Assembly (NCBI GenBank): GCA_026874595.1
Contig: CM049321.1
Coordinates: forward strand, 3,837,479 to 3,901,478
DNA from: Sipunculus nudus
Lineage: Eukaryota; Annelida; Sipuncula; Golfingiida; Sipunculidae
Length of the DNA stretch: 64,000 nt
Direction: 5' to 3'
Shown: piece after piece, positions 1-10,735 of the stretch
Position numbering within the stretch: the first letter of the stretch is position 1
Layout of the letters: every line of letters begins with the position of its first letter
Translations under genes and position numbers: made by a program
Notes under the pieces: model-generated
Told to the model about the DNA's origin: nothing
The model's database searches: none
Seen by the model: only the letters and a program-made list of their open reading frames with translations

Positions 1-35
1 TATATGCTAGAAGAGTCTAAACTTACATTTTTGCT

Positions 36-623
36 TGTAAAAAACAAATCAATGTAGGTGGTGCCACAACACCTCAATTTCAGATATGACTCATGTGACA
101 AACATTGGCATAAAATTTGGTGATGACAGCTCCAGCTGTTCCTCAGATTTTAAGTTTAGTATGCTTTTTTGCACAGATGACCTCCTGTAACTCAGCCAAA
201 AATCACCTAACTTGAGCCATTAAAAAAAAATTGCGAGGACAGTTTTGGAGAAGAAGATTTTTATATCTTTTTTAACTTTTCCTGTATAAAATCTAAGGAA
301 ATCACTGAATCAAAACCATTTGAACAAATATGAATTATCAACATCTAAGGATCATTCATGTGTGAGATTAAATAATTTGACCAAGTGGTTTTTGAGAAGA
401 AGATCTTTGTAGCCACTGAGTAGAAATGGGCTTCTATAACATTTGACTATATTCAGTTTCCCATAACTCAGCCAAAAGTCATTGAACAGAGACCATTTGA
501 ACAAACTTTAGAAAGCACTACCCTAGGAGCATTTCTGTGCAATATTAAACAATTTGGCTTTACGCTTTCAGAGAAGAAGTTTTTTGTAGCCCTCCATATG
601 CTTTGGGCACCGTTGACCCCTGT
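36..623 (+). repeat. E3 dispersed repeat, partial copy
   Basis: This stretch is closely similar to 23960-24400. Shared landmarks are 'aggtggtgccac', 'gatatgactcatgtgac', 'tagctccagctgtt'-like text, and a long segment around 'cataactcagccaaaag' and 'agaaagcactaccctagga'. It appears to contain internal units of a few hundred bases around the motif 'gagaagaagatttt'. It has no ORF of note. The characteristic 3' end ('catcgcataagctcac') is missing here, so the copy is truncated or fused to the E1 fragment that follows. The family is not one I can name; it is defined here only by repetition within the window. Confidence 0.6.
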
Positions 624-624
624 A

Positions 625-885
625 CAAACAAGTGACCCATGGGTCATGACGCTCAGCTGCCAAGCATGACCTGTGACATCATGGACTGAGATTCACAACT
701 TCCAGTCAAATTTTGAAGAACCACTTTGCCAATTTGTTGAAAATTTTCTATGACAACAGAAATATACATCACCTATGTCTGGTTAAAACACAGTGAATTG
801 ATGGTCTGAGGAAAATGCATGATTGTTAAGCTATCAGGAACTATTCCAACAGCTTGCTTGAAACCTGTCAGTCTCAAAGGAACAC
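625..885 (+). repeat. E1 family 5'-end fragment
   Basis: It starts with the palindrome-rich E1 head (acaagtgacccatgggtcat, then gacgctcagctg). About 250 bp match 47679-47876 closely, including 'cttccagtcaaattttgaag' and 'ggttaaaacacagtgaattg'. The 3' hairpin end of E1 is absent, so this is a solo head fragment. It is noncoding. Confidence 0.65.
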
Positions 886-889
886 CACA

Positions 890-1800
890 AAGGGCAAATA
901 TAAGATCAAAATATATAGCAAAAATCAAGGAAATACATGCAAGAATTATTAAGGAAACAGGTGCTTCTGTATGAATTTTTATTCAATACAAGCCAACTGT
1001 ACTGCACTTTTATAAATGATTGTAATATTTATTCAGAAATATTTGACCCAATCCTTTACAAGATTACATAAATATACATCCAACTGCATTCACTTTAACT
1101 GTTCTTGAGATAATATGATCAAAAGGAATTAAAAGATGGTTGCCTGGTGGCCATATTGGACTTCTGACAAGTCTTAAAACAGACAACAAACATTCCCTAA
1201 ATAGGACTAAACATTAAAGAAAAATTACTGAAACTGCACTGAAGAAAGAATTTCTAAGGTGGCTAACTGGCAGACATAATGGATTTCTGACAAGTATGTC
1301 ATTTGATATCCCACATTCTCCAATAGGAGACCAAACTTGGGGCAAATTATCCAGTAATGAATGCCCAAAATAATTCAAAAGGCATGTCCAGGCCCTCATA
1401 TCAGATTTATAGATATGCAATTGTAAAAAGTGTAAGTCCAATATTTTTTATTATCACTCTGCTTTCAATGGGGTCAGCAGAGTAGGTAAACTGCCAAACC
1501 TGAAAGAAAACAAATGCAGAAAGCATGACTAAGAGTCTTGAAATAAAACAAAAAGCCATCCTAAATCAAGGTACACATCCACATATTATGAGAACAAACA
1601 CTTGCTTTTATATGTGGTGATATATATTAAAATATTCAGATATCTAGGAAACTAAGTTTATTGCTAGGATTCCATAAAATAAACTGCAAAATGTTCCCAT
1701 CATCTTATAAATCAGTAGCTAAACCTTAATACTATACTCTCATAGTCTTAATGCCTGGCTGAAGCATTCTGACAACAGTGTTTTTGTTATGAAATAACGA
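890..1800. other. No recognisable gene or repeat
   Basis: This is AT-rich single-copy-looking sequence with only short random ORFs on both strands. I saw no splice-bounded coding segment and no match to other parts of the window. It is probably intronic or intergenic. Confidence 0.5.
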
Positions 1801-2269
1801 GGTACTTATCACTGAGCCTTATCACTTAATAGGCTGATACAAAAGGGAGTCATATGTCACCAGTGTCACTCACAATTACAGCCACACAGGGAGATGTACC
1901 AGCTGGAGTGGGATGGTTATATATACAAGAAAAATAGAGATGGTCTTTAAAATAAGTAATTGTGAACATCCCTGACCTATGACCTTGGCCTTTTGCCCAT
2001 ATATCAACTGGATTCTTTCTAAATGATGGGTAACTACTAACCACTTAAATCTGGTGTAATTACTTGGCAACCAATGGGTGAATAACTTTGACCTGCAACC
2101 TTTAACCTGCTGACCAGCATACCCAAAAATCAATAAGTTATTTATTCAAGCAAAAAGACCCATAAATATGAAGTTTGAGTCAAACTGAGTGATGCACAGA
2201 TGTGGCATATGTGAAAGACTGAAGGTTTGGGTTGAACAGTTACACTTGAAATATGCTCACAAGCATTTA

Positions 2270-2800
2270 GAACAAATAAATATTGTGACCTTGACCTTTG
2301 ACTTTTTGACCTCAACATCAATAGGCTTCTTCCCTTATTGGTAGGTAAGCCATATATGACAGATGGAAGGTACAGATTGAAAAGTTTGCCTGAAAATGAC
2401 TCCACGCAAGAAGTGGGTGCTGTGAACTTGACCTTTGACCTCAAAATCAACAGGTCTTTTCCCCTTTTGGCAGAGAAGCGATATCAGTGCTGGAAGTTTT
2501 GGAATGAAAAGTCTAGCTTGAAATGTGTCCACAACCTTTTCAAAGAAGTGGATCCTGTGACCCTGACCTTTGACCTTGTGACCTCAAAATCTATAGGATT
2601 CTTCTCCAACTTAGTAGGTGAGCTATATGTGAAAAATCAAAGAATTGGGATGAAAGGGTTGGCTTAAAATGCATCCACAGGCTTTTCAAAGAAGAGGCTC
2701 CTGTGACCTTGACCTTTGACCTTTTGACCTAAAAAAAATTATGGTTCTTCCCCTGTTGGTAGGTGAGCTGTATGTGAAAGATGGAAGGTTTGGGATGAAA
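2270..2800 (+). repeat. Degenerate ~130-bp tandem repeat built on TGACCTTGACCTTTGACC
   Basis: At least four diverged units follow each other, with cores near 2285, 2415, 2560 and 2705. Each contains variants of TGACCTTGACCTTTGACC, then 'tcaaaatcaataggcttctt', 'ggtaggtgagctatatgtga' and 'gatggaaggtttgggatga'. Open frames here (for example 2338-2667) follow the repeat and are not a gene. The tract runs into an E1 3' end at 3051, so it is probably the internal tandem core of an E1 subfamily. The hexamer TGACCT is also the nuclear-receptor half-site, but nothing shows that it acts as one here. Confidence 0.6.
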
Positions 2801-2829
2801 ATTTTGTCTCAAAGAGTTATTTCTGGGGG

Positions 2830-3052
2830 GTGCAAACACACCCCATAACTTCGAGAATATAGGTCGCAGTGACCTAATTTCAGGTTTGCAAGGAGATCTT
2901 TTTATAACCTCTGAGACTGTATAGGGTTCATGGCCCTAGCCCCTACTGTTACGATTTGTGCCCTGCTAACGGACGGCCGGCCGACAGACGGAAGGACGAC
3001 GGACAAAGACCCATCGCTATAGCCCAGCATGACTGAAAGTCAGCTGAGCTAA
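2830..3052 (+). repeat. E1 element 3' end with terminal hairpin
   Basis: This matches the end of the copies at 45516-47098 and 47877-50161: 'ctggggggt', 'gacctaatttcaggttt', 'gttacgatttgtgccctg', a G-rich 'acggacgg' stretch, then the inverted repeat 3019-3051 (tagcccagcatgact / agtcagctgagcta) followed by an A-run. The hairpin end is the most conserved part of the family. Confidence 0.7.
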
Positions 3053-3053
3053 A

Positions 3054-3535
3054 AAGACCGATGCAGGTGGCGTCACCAATACCTCAAATCCAGATATGAC
3101 TCAAGTGACCCACATAACATGAAATTTGATGATGATAGCTCCAGCCGTTTCTGAGATGCAGATGACTAAGTTCAACTTCCTGTTACTCAGTCAAAAATCA
3201 CCGAACCGAAACGATTGGAACAAACTTGAGAGAGATTATTCCAGGGAATATTTCTGTGAAATATTGGACAATTTGGCTGTTTAGTTTCAGAGAAGAAGAT
3301 TTTTAAAGGTTTTTAAGCATTTTCTCAATAAAATCTAAATTAATGCAGATACCCAATAATAAGCTCTAGGGCACCTAGTTTCACATGTGACTAATTCTTA
3401 CATGTAATTTGGAGCTAGCTGCTAGCTCTGACGGTTTCTGACCTACAGCCATGGATGGCGGACGGCCAGCCATGGGCGGCAGAGGGACGATGCCGCGCCA
3501 TCGCATAAGCTCACAGGTTCACTAAAAATGACAGC
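3054..3535 (+). repeat. E3 dispersed repeat, nearly full short copy
   Basis: It runs from 'gaccgatgcaggtggcgtca' to 'catcgcataagctcacaggt' plus 'tcactaaaaa'. The same two ends occur at 24393 and 24896, and the 3' end recurs at 25222. Between them is diverged noncoding DNA with the E3 landmarks 'gatgatagctccagc' and 'gagaagaagattttt'. It directly abuts the E1 3' end, and E1 is likewise followed by E3-like sequence elsewhere, so the two families may be parts of one larger unit. Confidence 0.6.
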
Positions 3536-4246
3536 ATCTATTCAGCAACCTCAAAAAGTGCCTAGGCCTAACAGTAATACGGTTGCTGACTGTATGATGG
3601 TAACCTTGTACAACTAAGACATTCAACTATGAAAAACTGTTTGACATCAGAACTAACTGCTCGTGTAGCAAGGGTAATTGCAAGTAAATTTTAATTAAAT
3701 GTAATAGCAATTTTCCATAAAATTAGAAAACAAAGCTATCCAATATGTATGGGAATGTAAAATGTCAGTTTTCCTAAATCAAACATTTTTTTTTCATTGC
3801 AGAAATGAGTTCATTTTTCATAATATCTATAGCACTTCTCTGACTCATATATTGTAGCACATTGAACATATTGCACAACTCCTATTTGTATGAACAGATA
3901 TCATTATTTCTAATATTATTATTATTGTTATCATTATTAAAGAATATGAACACAACTGATGGAATTGATCCTTCAGAGTATTTTTACATTTTTTTAATGG
4001 TTCAAGGCTTTGTGCCCATACCATTATTTCATTCATTGCCTTTGTTATTCCTGCTAAAATGAAATGGTTCTACAGGATAGATACTGCCAGTTCACATGTT
4101 CTCATTAAGCAAGCATGTGTATGTATTCTCAAGACCTACCGTAATCATCAATATTAATAACCAGAAAAATCCAGTTGGCTTGGAATAGTCACAGAAGTAA
4201 CATATTAACAGTCAGGGTAAAGAAGCAAGTATATTAAGTAAATGTA
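3536..4246. other. No recognisable gene
   Basis: AT-rich sequence without a supported coding segment. It contains a short ATT-rich stretch near 3905-3945. The retrotransposon coding region begins just downstream and the 5' truncation point lies somewhere in or just after this stretch. I could not find a target duplication. Confidence 0.4.
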
Positions 4247-5668
4247 TTGATGATTGTAAATATATATACAGATAAAACTTTAAAACCTATCAATTTTAGG
4301 ACAATTACCAAAAATCTGCTCAAATTAAACAAGGTTAAACCCAACAAAATCAGTGGCAGATTAATAAAAACCTGTAGAAATAGTTTGTCCTTCATCATAC
4401 ATCACATTTTTCAATTGTCTCTCTCCTTATGTAAACTACCAAAATTATGGAAGACCGCAGAAATAATTCCAGTCGACAAAAATAACTCTCCTAAAGTGAT
4501 GAATGATCTTAGGCCTGTTGCACTAACATCTATTCTCGCAAAATCTTTGGAGCGAATAGTTCTTAATAAATTACTTCCAATTGTTAAACCAATCCTAGAT
4601 CAACATCACTTTGCATATTCATCCAACAGATGCACAAGCGTTGCAATTGCCACATTAACTCATTATATTTATCAACACTTAGACAGGGACCCCAGAAATT
4701 ATGCCAGATCACTTTTCATTGATTATTCTTCAGCCTTCAATACAATACAGCCACACATTATGATCAATCAGCTCTGTAGATATAACATTCCTTCTTCCTA
4801 CTGTCTATGGATTCTAGATTTTTTCTCGGATAGAAGACAACATGTTAGAACAAGCAAAGAAACTTCTTCAGATATAATCATAAATACTGGTGCTCCACAA
4901 GGCTGTGTTCTGTCAGCAGTCCTTTTTATTCTATATACAAATAATTTGTCTGTGAGCCTTTCAGATTGTAAAATTATCAAATATGCAGATGACACTGTCA
5001 TTCTAGGCCTGATACACAAGAATGATGAATCGCTCTACAGGAAAACCATTCAATATGTGACTGGTTGGTGTGAGGAACACTACCTTCAGTTAAATGTAAA
5101 GAAGACTAAAGAAGTAGTCTTTGATTTTAGGAGATCAAAATCTGTAATTACCCCAGTTGCTATCAAAAATGAAGATGTTGATATTGTAGAAAATTATAAA
5201 TACTTAGGATGTATTATTGACAGAAATCTGAATTGGAAAGAACATGTGTTGAATCAATCCAAGAAAGCAAACAAAAGATTATATTACCTTTATTATCTAA
5301 GAAAGCTTAATATTGACAAAACCATAATTACCATGTTTTATAATTCAGTATTTTCCAGTGTCCTTACTTATTCACTGGAGTGCTGGTTTACAAATATATC
5401 TGATAAGTTAAAGAAACAGTTGAATAATACCAGGAAGAGAAGTAGTAGAATAACTGGTACTTCACTTGCCACACACCAGGAAATCTGTGAAACCAAAACA
5501 ATGGTCTTCATATCTAAGGTCATGAATGACACAACACATCCCCTATATTCAGAGTTCCGTTTTTTACCTTCAGGTAAACGCCTAGATACAATATTCTGCA
5601 GAACAACTCATTTTAAAAAATCTCTCGTACCACACAGTATTAAACTTTTTAACTCACAACCCTCTTAG
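4247..5668 (+). pseudogene. Reverse transcriptase of a 5'-truncated Rex1/L2-like non-LTR retrotransposon
   Basis: A 473-codon open frame encodes a non-LTR reverse transcriptase. Visible motifs in order are the fingers region with LRPVALTSILAKSLERIV, motif A DYSSAFNTIQPH, motif B GAPQGCVLSAVLF, the catalytic YADDTV box, and the thumb-side motif NYKYLGCIIDRNLNW. The wording of motifs A and B and of the NYKYLG box is characteristic of the Rex1/Babar and L2/CR1 group. The protein should copy the element RNA at a nicked target. No apurinic endonuclease domain lies upstream, so the copy is 5'-truncated, as is common for LINEs, and cannot move by itself. The frame itself is unbroken, which suggests a fairly recent insertion. 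The start codon is only the first ATG of the open frame, not a real initiation site. Rex1 versus another L2-group clade is inference. Confidence 0.85.
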
Positions 5669-5909
5669 AAATTTAATGTTTTGAATTATGTGTTTTACCT
5701 GCAGAATTATCTGTTTTATCATTTTTACATGCTTAATTTTACATGCATAGTCAATATGTTATGTGTGATTTTAATGTATTTTTATGTATTATTTTTATGC
5801 ATTTATCTATCTATTTACTTATTTATTTTTTATGTAATGAATTGCAAGTCAACGACAAATTCCTGGAACTGAAGGCTAATAAATGTTATCTTATCTTATC
5901 TTATCTTAT
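5669..5909 (+). mobile_element. 3' UTR and ATCTT-repeat tail of the Rex1/L2-like element
   Basis: About 215 bp of AT-rich 3' untranslated DNA follow the RT stop and end in the microsatellite tail 'ttatcttatcttatcttatc' (5886-5909). Short simple-repeat tails instead of poly-A are typical of the CR1/L2/Rex1 group, so this marks the 3' end of the insertion. Confidence 0.75.
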
Positions 5910-6243
5910 TCCCTCTACAAGATATGTATTATTTATTTTACATGGATGGTACAATTAGTCATTATAACTAATCATGGCACCCTCCCTTTCTCGGATGACA
6001 GCATTGGGTCATCTTTATAGGGTTGGAGGAAACCAGAAGACATGGAGAAAACCAGCAGCCTTTGTAACCCACCTCAACCCACTCTCATAGCCATGCCTTG
6101 GATTGACCCTGGATTGCCAGAGAACTGACCGTTTTACATGTTTTACTGTCCAGGCCTTGAAACATCCATGCATTGTTGTATAAGGTTTCTGTACATTTGG
6201 GGATTAAATTCTGTTTCATTGTAAAACATCCAAAAGAGCCTAC

Positions 6244-6436
6244 CTGCATAATTGATTACATCCATGCTGCTGCTTAGAAGACTGGAGGTGTCATGTGATG
6301 TACTTGGTACTAATGATGACTGTTGGGACACTGCTGGTGCCTGTACTGGTACTTGTGTCATGACTGCGGATAACTCTGTCAGCTCAAGTTCAGCAGCCAC
6401 AGCCTCTAGCTTCATTTTCTGGACAACTGTAGCATT
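6244..6436 (-). CDS. Exon D (most 3' seen) of an unrecognised minus-strand gene
   Basis: This exon of 193 nt is bounded by acceptor TTTTTGGACAG and donor GCAG|GTAGGC. It enters in phase 0 and leaves in phase 1, joining in frame to the exon at 8031-8105. The peptide begins NATVVQKMKLEAVAAELEL, a short amphipathic helix-like segment. It is followed by a Ser/Thr/Pro/Gln-rich, probably disordered tail (for example VPVQAPAVSQQSSLVPSTS). Further exons should lie at lower coordinates, but none is visible before the retrotransposon at 5909. I do not recognise the protein. The open frame continues past the donor for some 30 codons, so a retained end is possible. Confidence 0.55.
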
Positions 6437-7004
6437 CTGTCCAAAAATACATGAAAATTTCAACTCATAGTAACACGGGGATCCACTTCCATGATGTGCA
6501 GAACTATTTAATGTCGAGGGGTGAATGAGAATATGGAAATATTCAGAATCTTCCTGTAAAATAGAGAATTCCAATTCTTCCTGAGCAAACTGAGAATTCC
6601 CGTTCTTCATTTAAAAATAAAGAATTCTCATTCTTCCCTTAAAAAAAATGAATTAATGGCTATTTCTCTCTTGATTCTCCTTTCTTTCTGAATTCTACTT
6701 TCTCTTGGTGAAAAAAAGGTATTCTTTTTTTTTATCCAGAGCTAAATTAATTGTAAAATATCCTTTTTGAGGTAGGGATGGTTCATAAATAAAAACACAC
6801 CTAAAAGGCACATCATATCACACTGTTTGTAGCATCAGGTATAACCATTCCTCTGCTTTAAAATGGAATGTAATTTTATTTTTTTTAGAAATTTTTTTGG
6901 TGGAGGTAACTGCCTCCAGTTTTTTAAATGTTGACTTATCTAAGTCTTAAGGTAAGTATTTATATTTACAGAGTTCCATTTCAGTTTGGGACTACTTGAC
7001 AGGG

Positions 7005-7306
7005 CGGTAGCACAGGCTTCCTGTCATTTTATTTTATATCCTGGTGTCACCCAGGCCCAGTGTCTACTGCACCTCAGGTCCTGGGTGTGTAATCGAACCC
7101 ATCATAACATCGAGGAATCTCCTAAAGCCGCACTTGTTTGTGAGTGATACATGGCTGTGGGATGCAGCTTTCCCATTAAGCAAGATGAGCACTCACCCTG
7201 GGTTGGGGCTGGCAGTGAAATTTCTACTGCTCCTCGGCTGAGATTTGAACTCACAATCATAACAGGTATGAGTCCTGTGCTCTACCACTGAGCCACAGAA
7301 GGTGGA
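7005..7306 (-). mobile_element. tRNA-derived SINE with tRNA-like head at 7233-7300
   Basis: On the minus strand 7300-7233 reads as a tRNA-like head. It has an A-box region (TGGCTCAGTGGTAGAGC), an anticodon-arm-like stem ACAGG/CCTGT around a seven-base loop, and a B-box region (GAGTTCAAATCTC). The acceptor arms do not pair and position 33 is not T, so it is not a working tRNA. These are internal RNA polymerase III promoter elements typical of SINEs. The SINE body would extend towards lower coordinates through 'ctgggtgtgtaatcgaaccc' to about 7005; that end is not sharply defined. It sits in the intron between exons at 6244-6436 and 8031-8105. Confidence 0.65.
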
Positions 7307-7640
7307 GTAATATTATTGTGATTTCCCAATAATAAAATGATGACACAAACAATGAAAAAAAGAGAATTTCAAAACATGAATACTTATCCCATCTTGCAAT
7401 AGATTTTACTGACAGGATCTAATTTTTGTGTAACTTCATTTTCTTAGCTTCTTAAAATTCAACATTAAGAAAGATGTATTAAAGAAAAATATTTTTTCAG
7501 GGATAACATATTTGTAATGGTAGATCAGAGTTAAAAGCTTGTATTTAATGACAATGAGAATTCCTGAAATTTCAAAACTGAATTCCAATCTCTGCTGGGG
7601 AAAATTAGAATTTTGATTAATATATTTATACAAAAAAGTA

Positions 7641-7644
<4 letters not shown>

Positions 7645-7676
<32 letters not shown>

Positions 7677-7686
7677 GAGAGAGAGA
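7645..7686. repeat. (GA)n microsatellite
   Basis: About 40 bp of GA repeat with one interruption (gaggaagagag). It lies in the intron of the minus-strand exon series. Confidence 0.95.
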
Positions 7687-8030
7687 AGCTGAGCAAATAC
7701 CCCTGCAATGCAGAAATGTGATATACTGATGTAATTAACTACTGAGGAATTTCAGCATGTATGAGATATAAACACTTAAATAAAAGTGCGCACACAGATA
7801 CAGGCTTCGAGGTCAGGCTTTTATAAAAAAAAGTTACAGACACTGAATGAATGCCTCATGTTTACTGGTGTACCCTGAAGAAAAAAGAAGATGGAGTGAC
7901 AGTGGAGAGAGGATTACCATCACAGGTTACAACCTAATAAGCAGGTAAGTATATTACCTAAGGATTTTTGATGATTTCAACCGTTTGTCTGACATTATTC
8001 CTGTATACGTGTAAATGCAATTTAACTTAC

Positions 8031-8105
8031 TTGTACAGTGTTAGCCTCTCTTGGTTTCTTTCTTTGTTTAGCTGGAGTGCATGACACTTCATCCTGCTTA
8101 GCTTC
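8031..8105 (-). CDS. Exon C of an unrecognised minus-strand gene
   Basis: A 75-nt exon lies between acceptor GGAATATAG and donor CAA|GTAAGT, a near-consensus 5' splice site. It is phase 0 at both ends and encodes 25 residues rich in Lys, Arg and Glu, including TPAKQRKKPREA, which could be a basic nuclear-localisation patch. It follows exon 8412-8512 and precedes exon 6244-6436 in one continuous reading frame. Exon calls rest on splice signals plus frame continuity. No family is recognised. Confidence 0.6.
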
Positions 8106-8411
8106 CTATATTCCAAGAAAAATGTAAAACTTGTAAGATGAATTTGAATAATGAGTTGTGGAATCACATCAAGGCACAACAAAAACTTTACAGCAAGTAA
8201 CTGAACAAATTGGTTAGAGAAGTTCATCAATGTCTACTGTATAATACAACTATTTGCCATATATAATGGTAGTCTGAACTTATTTCCAAGAATCTTGAGA
8301 CTGGGTGTTGATTTTGTGAAATGAATCTTCCCTCTTTCAATATGGCCATAAGTTAAATTAAACATTGAAATTAAAATTATTGATTCATTACAAACTTTTA
8401 TCATGGTTTAC

Positions 8412-8512
8412 CATTATGGTTCCTTGTCCCTGCTGCTTGGTCCTGTACTTTGTAGCATGCATTTCCACCATCTTGATGAATGCTGGGCTGTCTATAAGAG
8501 TCAAGAACTCGT
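8412..8512 (-). CDS. Exon B of an unrecognised minus-strand gene
   Basis: A 101-nt exon lies between acceptor TTTTTTTGTACAG and donor ATG|GTAAAC. Two leading bases complete the split codon left by exon 9509-9744, giving a Tyr-Asp junction, and the exon ends in phase 0. The peptide includes EFLTLIDSPAFIKMVEMHAT followed by KYRTKQQGQGTIM. It looks like the end of a small folded helical domain followed by a basic linker. The exact phase agreement with both neighbours is the main support. Confidence 0.65.
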
Positions 8513-9508
8513 CTGTACAAAAAAATTGTAAATAACTGGTTTTATCAAAAGATTGAAATTATTACATAAACTGCTTAAGTAACTGTTCACTAAAATGTTA
8601 CTCTGCAACCAAAGGTTAAGGCGACCTTGAAAGTCATACTGAACCTGACAAACACAATGGTAAGGACTCCATAATTTAGCATACACCAGTTCAACAATAA
8701 TTTAATTAATGTAATCAGAAAGATATGAAGGTATGCTGATATAGTTTCACAGCAGAACCTGGACACATAGACCTAATTAAGAGCTGATATTTTCTATTTA
8801 CAGCACAGTACTCAAAGGTAAGTTCTAGCCTGCATGTATCCCAACGATATCCAAAAATATATAACTAAAATTTTGTCATTGGTAAAAAAAAATGGTGCTA
8901 AAAATTTCTGCAAGTAACTGGGTTACACAAGCTAGCTAGGTTGTTATTAGCAAAGCCAGTCGCATTTGTGAACTACCTGAAGACTGTCTGACCTGGTTTT
9001 ATGGATCAATTGGATCCCAGGGTCCTATTTTCAGAAAAAAAATGCTACCAGTAATTAAACTAGGCATAGACAAATATTAATACCAATATAAAGAACAATT
9101 AATTCACATGCCTCAGAGATGCATAAGATAGAAGATAGAATTTAAGTGAAACTAAGTCAGTGGTAAAATGCAAAACTATTGATAAATTCCTCAGATAAAT
9201 ATCAAGGCCATTCAAATGATTGTTTAAGGGAGTCGTATATCACTGCTTTCCACCAGTTTGAACCAAATCCAATTAAAAAATGAGCATTTGATACCTACAG
9301 ACCACTGTGACAAATGTCATAACACCTAAAAATTTGTATGACTGCAATGCAGAATAATGTGTAACTTTGATAGATGGCACCATGTCCGAGATATATAACA
9401 TTATATAAGTCAATGTGGGAAAAATATGCACCGTGACCAGGTGAAGCAATAAGACTCCCCTGCCCCTCCCCCCCGGATCGCTTAATTATATAGCAATTAC
9501 AAACTTAC

Positions 9509-9744
9509 CATATCCCAACTTTCCGATCACACAATGATGTAATCCAGCATATCCACGACATGATGCATTCACTATACCCCCCACTTTCAAAAACCTGGGA
9601 TCTTCAAGTTTCTTGGAATCTGCAGACATTTTCATCTGGATCACTGGTACAACAGAACCACTCATAGGGTTATCATCATTCCAAATGCCCAAGGCAAAAC
9701 TTGGCAGAGGTTCATGATCCATCTTGTCTTGTAAAAAGCCAGAC
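9509..9744 (-). CDS. Exon A of an unrecognised minus-strand gene
   Basis: This 236-nt exon has acceptor TTTTACAG and a strong donor TATG|GTAAGTTT. The frame is fully open across it and includes HEPLPSFALGIWNDDNP, VVPVIQMKMSADSKKLED, PRFLKVGGIVNAS and GYAGLHHCVIGKLGY, with balanced composition typical of a globular domain. It joins by a split codon to exon 8412-8512. Together the four exons give about 200 residues: a folded N-terminal part, a basic linker, and a Ser/Gln-rich C-terminal part. I do not recognise the domain. The preceding exon must end in phase 2 and was not located with confidence; the candidate at 12131 ends in phase 0, so at least one exon would lie between. Confidence 0.65.
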
Positions 9745-9779
9745 CTGTAAAACAATTCATTTAATACCTATATCAATTC

Positions 9780-10689
9780 ATATCAAAGAATGGAAATGCC
9801 ATTACAAAAAATAGAAAGAACATAATTAAATAATCAATAACAGTGAATAATATTATTGCAAAGTGGACCCATCAAGACATGACAAATTAGCTCACTGATA
9901 CCTCTTGGTGTAATTTCAGTTGGTTACCTCATGGAGCTGTTATAGAGGTATATATGTTACATTCTGAAGTCACATTGATAATCATACCATGATATCACCA
10001 AAACAATATATAAATCATAGTATATACAGATCATAAGATTCTAAATAGCTTGCCTCCTAGGTACTCAAACCACATGTAAAGTACACAGAAAGCCCTGTTA
10101 GGTCTCAGAAAATATCAAATAGGTTTCGGATAAAAATTTATAGTATTGATATAAAGTTATTATTCCTCCACCAGGTGGTGCTGTATTAAATATATCTGCT
10201 CTTTTGTATGTCTGTCTGCAACTACTCAAAAGGTCATGAATATGAAGTTATGAAACAAAAACAAAATTAAGGGCCATAGCAATACACATGTCAAGTTCCC
10301 AATTTAGAGGTATTTAGGATAACCAAAATGTGCTTTTTATTTTATCAATTAATTTTGAGCATGTGGCAGTTTCTTTATCCTGTCATTGCCATTCACAAGT
10401 ATTGGGGGCCACATTTGTTCTGGAGCTCAATAAGCTGTAATCTGTGAAAGTGCAAAATGCTTTGTTATAGACATACATACATCAAGATATTTAATCTTAG
10501 TACTCTGTCAGATAGCATTATGTACTGCTTTATTAGTTTTAAACTCAGAGCAAACTTTTGAAAAATTATGGACAGCTAGGCTTGATGCTGTGCATAAAAA
10601 TTAATTTACAAGTTCAAACTATGCAATTTATTGTTTATATTGTATTATCCACCACATTATTTTTAAACAGCAGTGTGAAATTAAACACA

Positions 10690-10690
<1 letters not shown>
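9780..10690. other. No recognisable gene
   Basis: AT-rich noncoding DNA. Around 10160-10200 is a fragment with 'ccaccaggtggtgctg', resembling the cores of the dispersed families E1-E3, but too degraded to delimit. Confidence 0.4.

Positions 10691-10691
<1 letters not shown>

Positions 10692-10732
<41 letters not shown>
10692..10732. repeat. (TA)n microsatellite
   Basis: About 40 bp of pure TA repeat. It generates false open frames on both strands. The short motif 'aaattaaacacaccat' flanks it on both sides (10678 and 10795), so the stretch between may be a small duplication. Confidence 0.95.

Positions 10733-10735
<3 letters not shown>

Noticed and set aside
4798-5019. Minus-strand open frame inside the RT gene
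   Set aside because: Shadow of the plus-strand reverse transcriptase, which has all catalytic motifs.
7044-7241. Plus-strand open frame of 65 codons
   Set aside because: It lies within the SINE body and reads opposite to it.
7233-7300. Functional tRNA gene on the minus strand
   Set aside because: A- and B-box-like parts are present but the acceptor stems do not pair and position 33 is not T; it continues into a SINE body.
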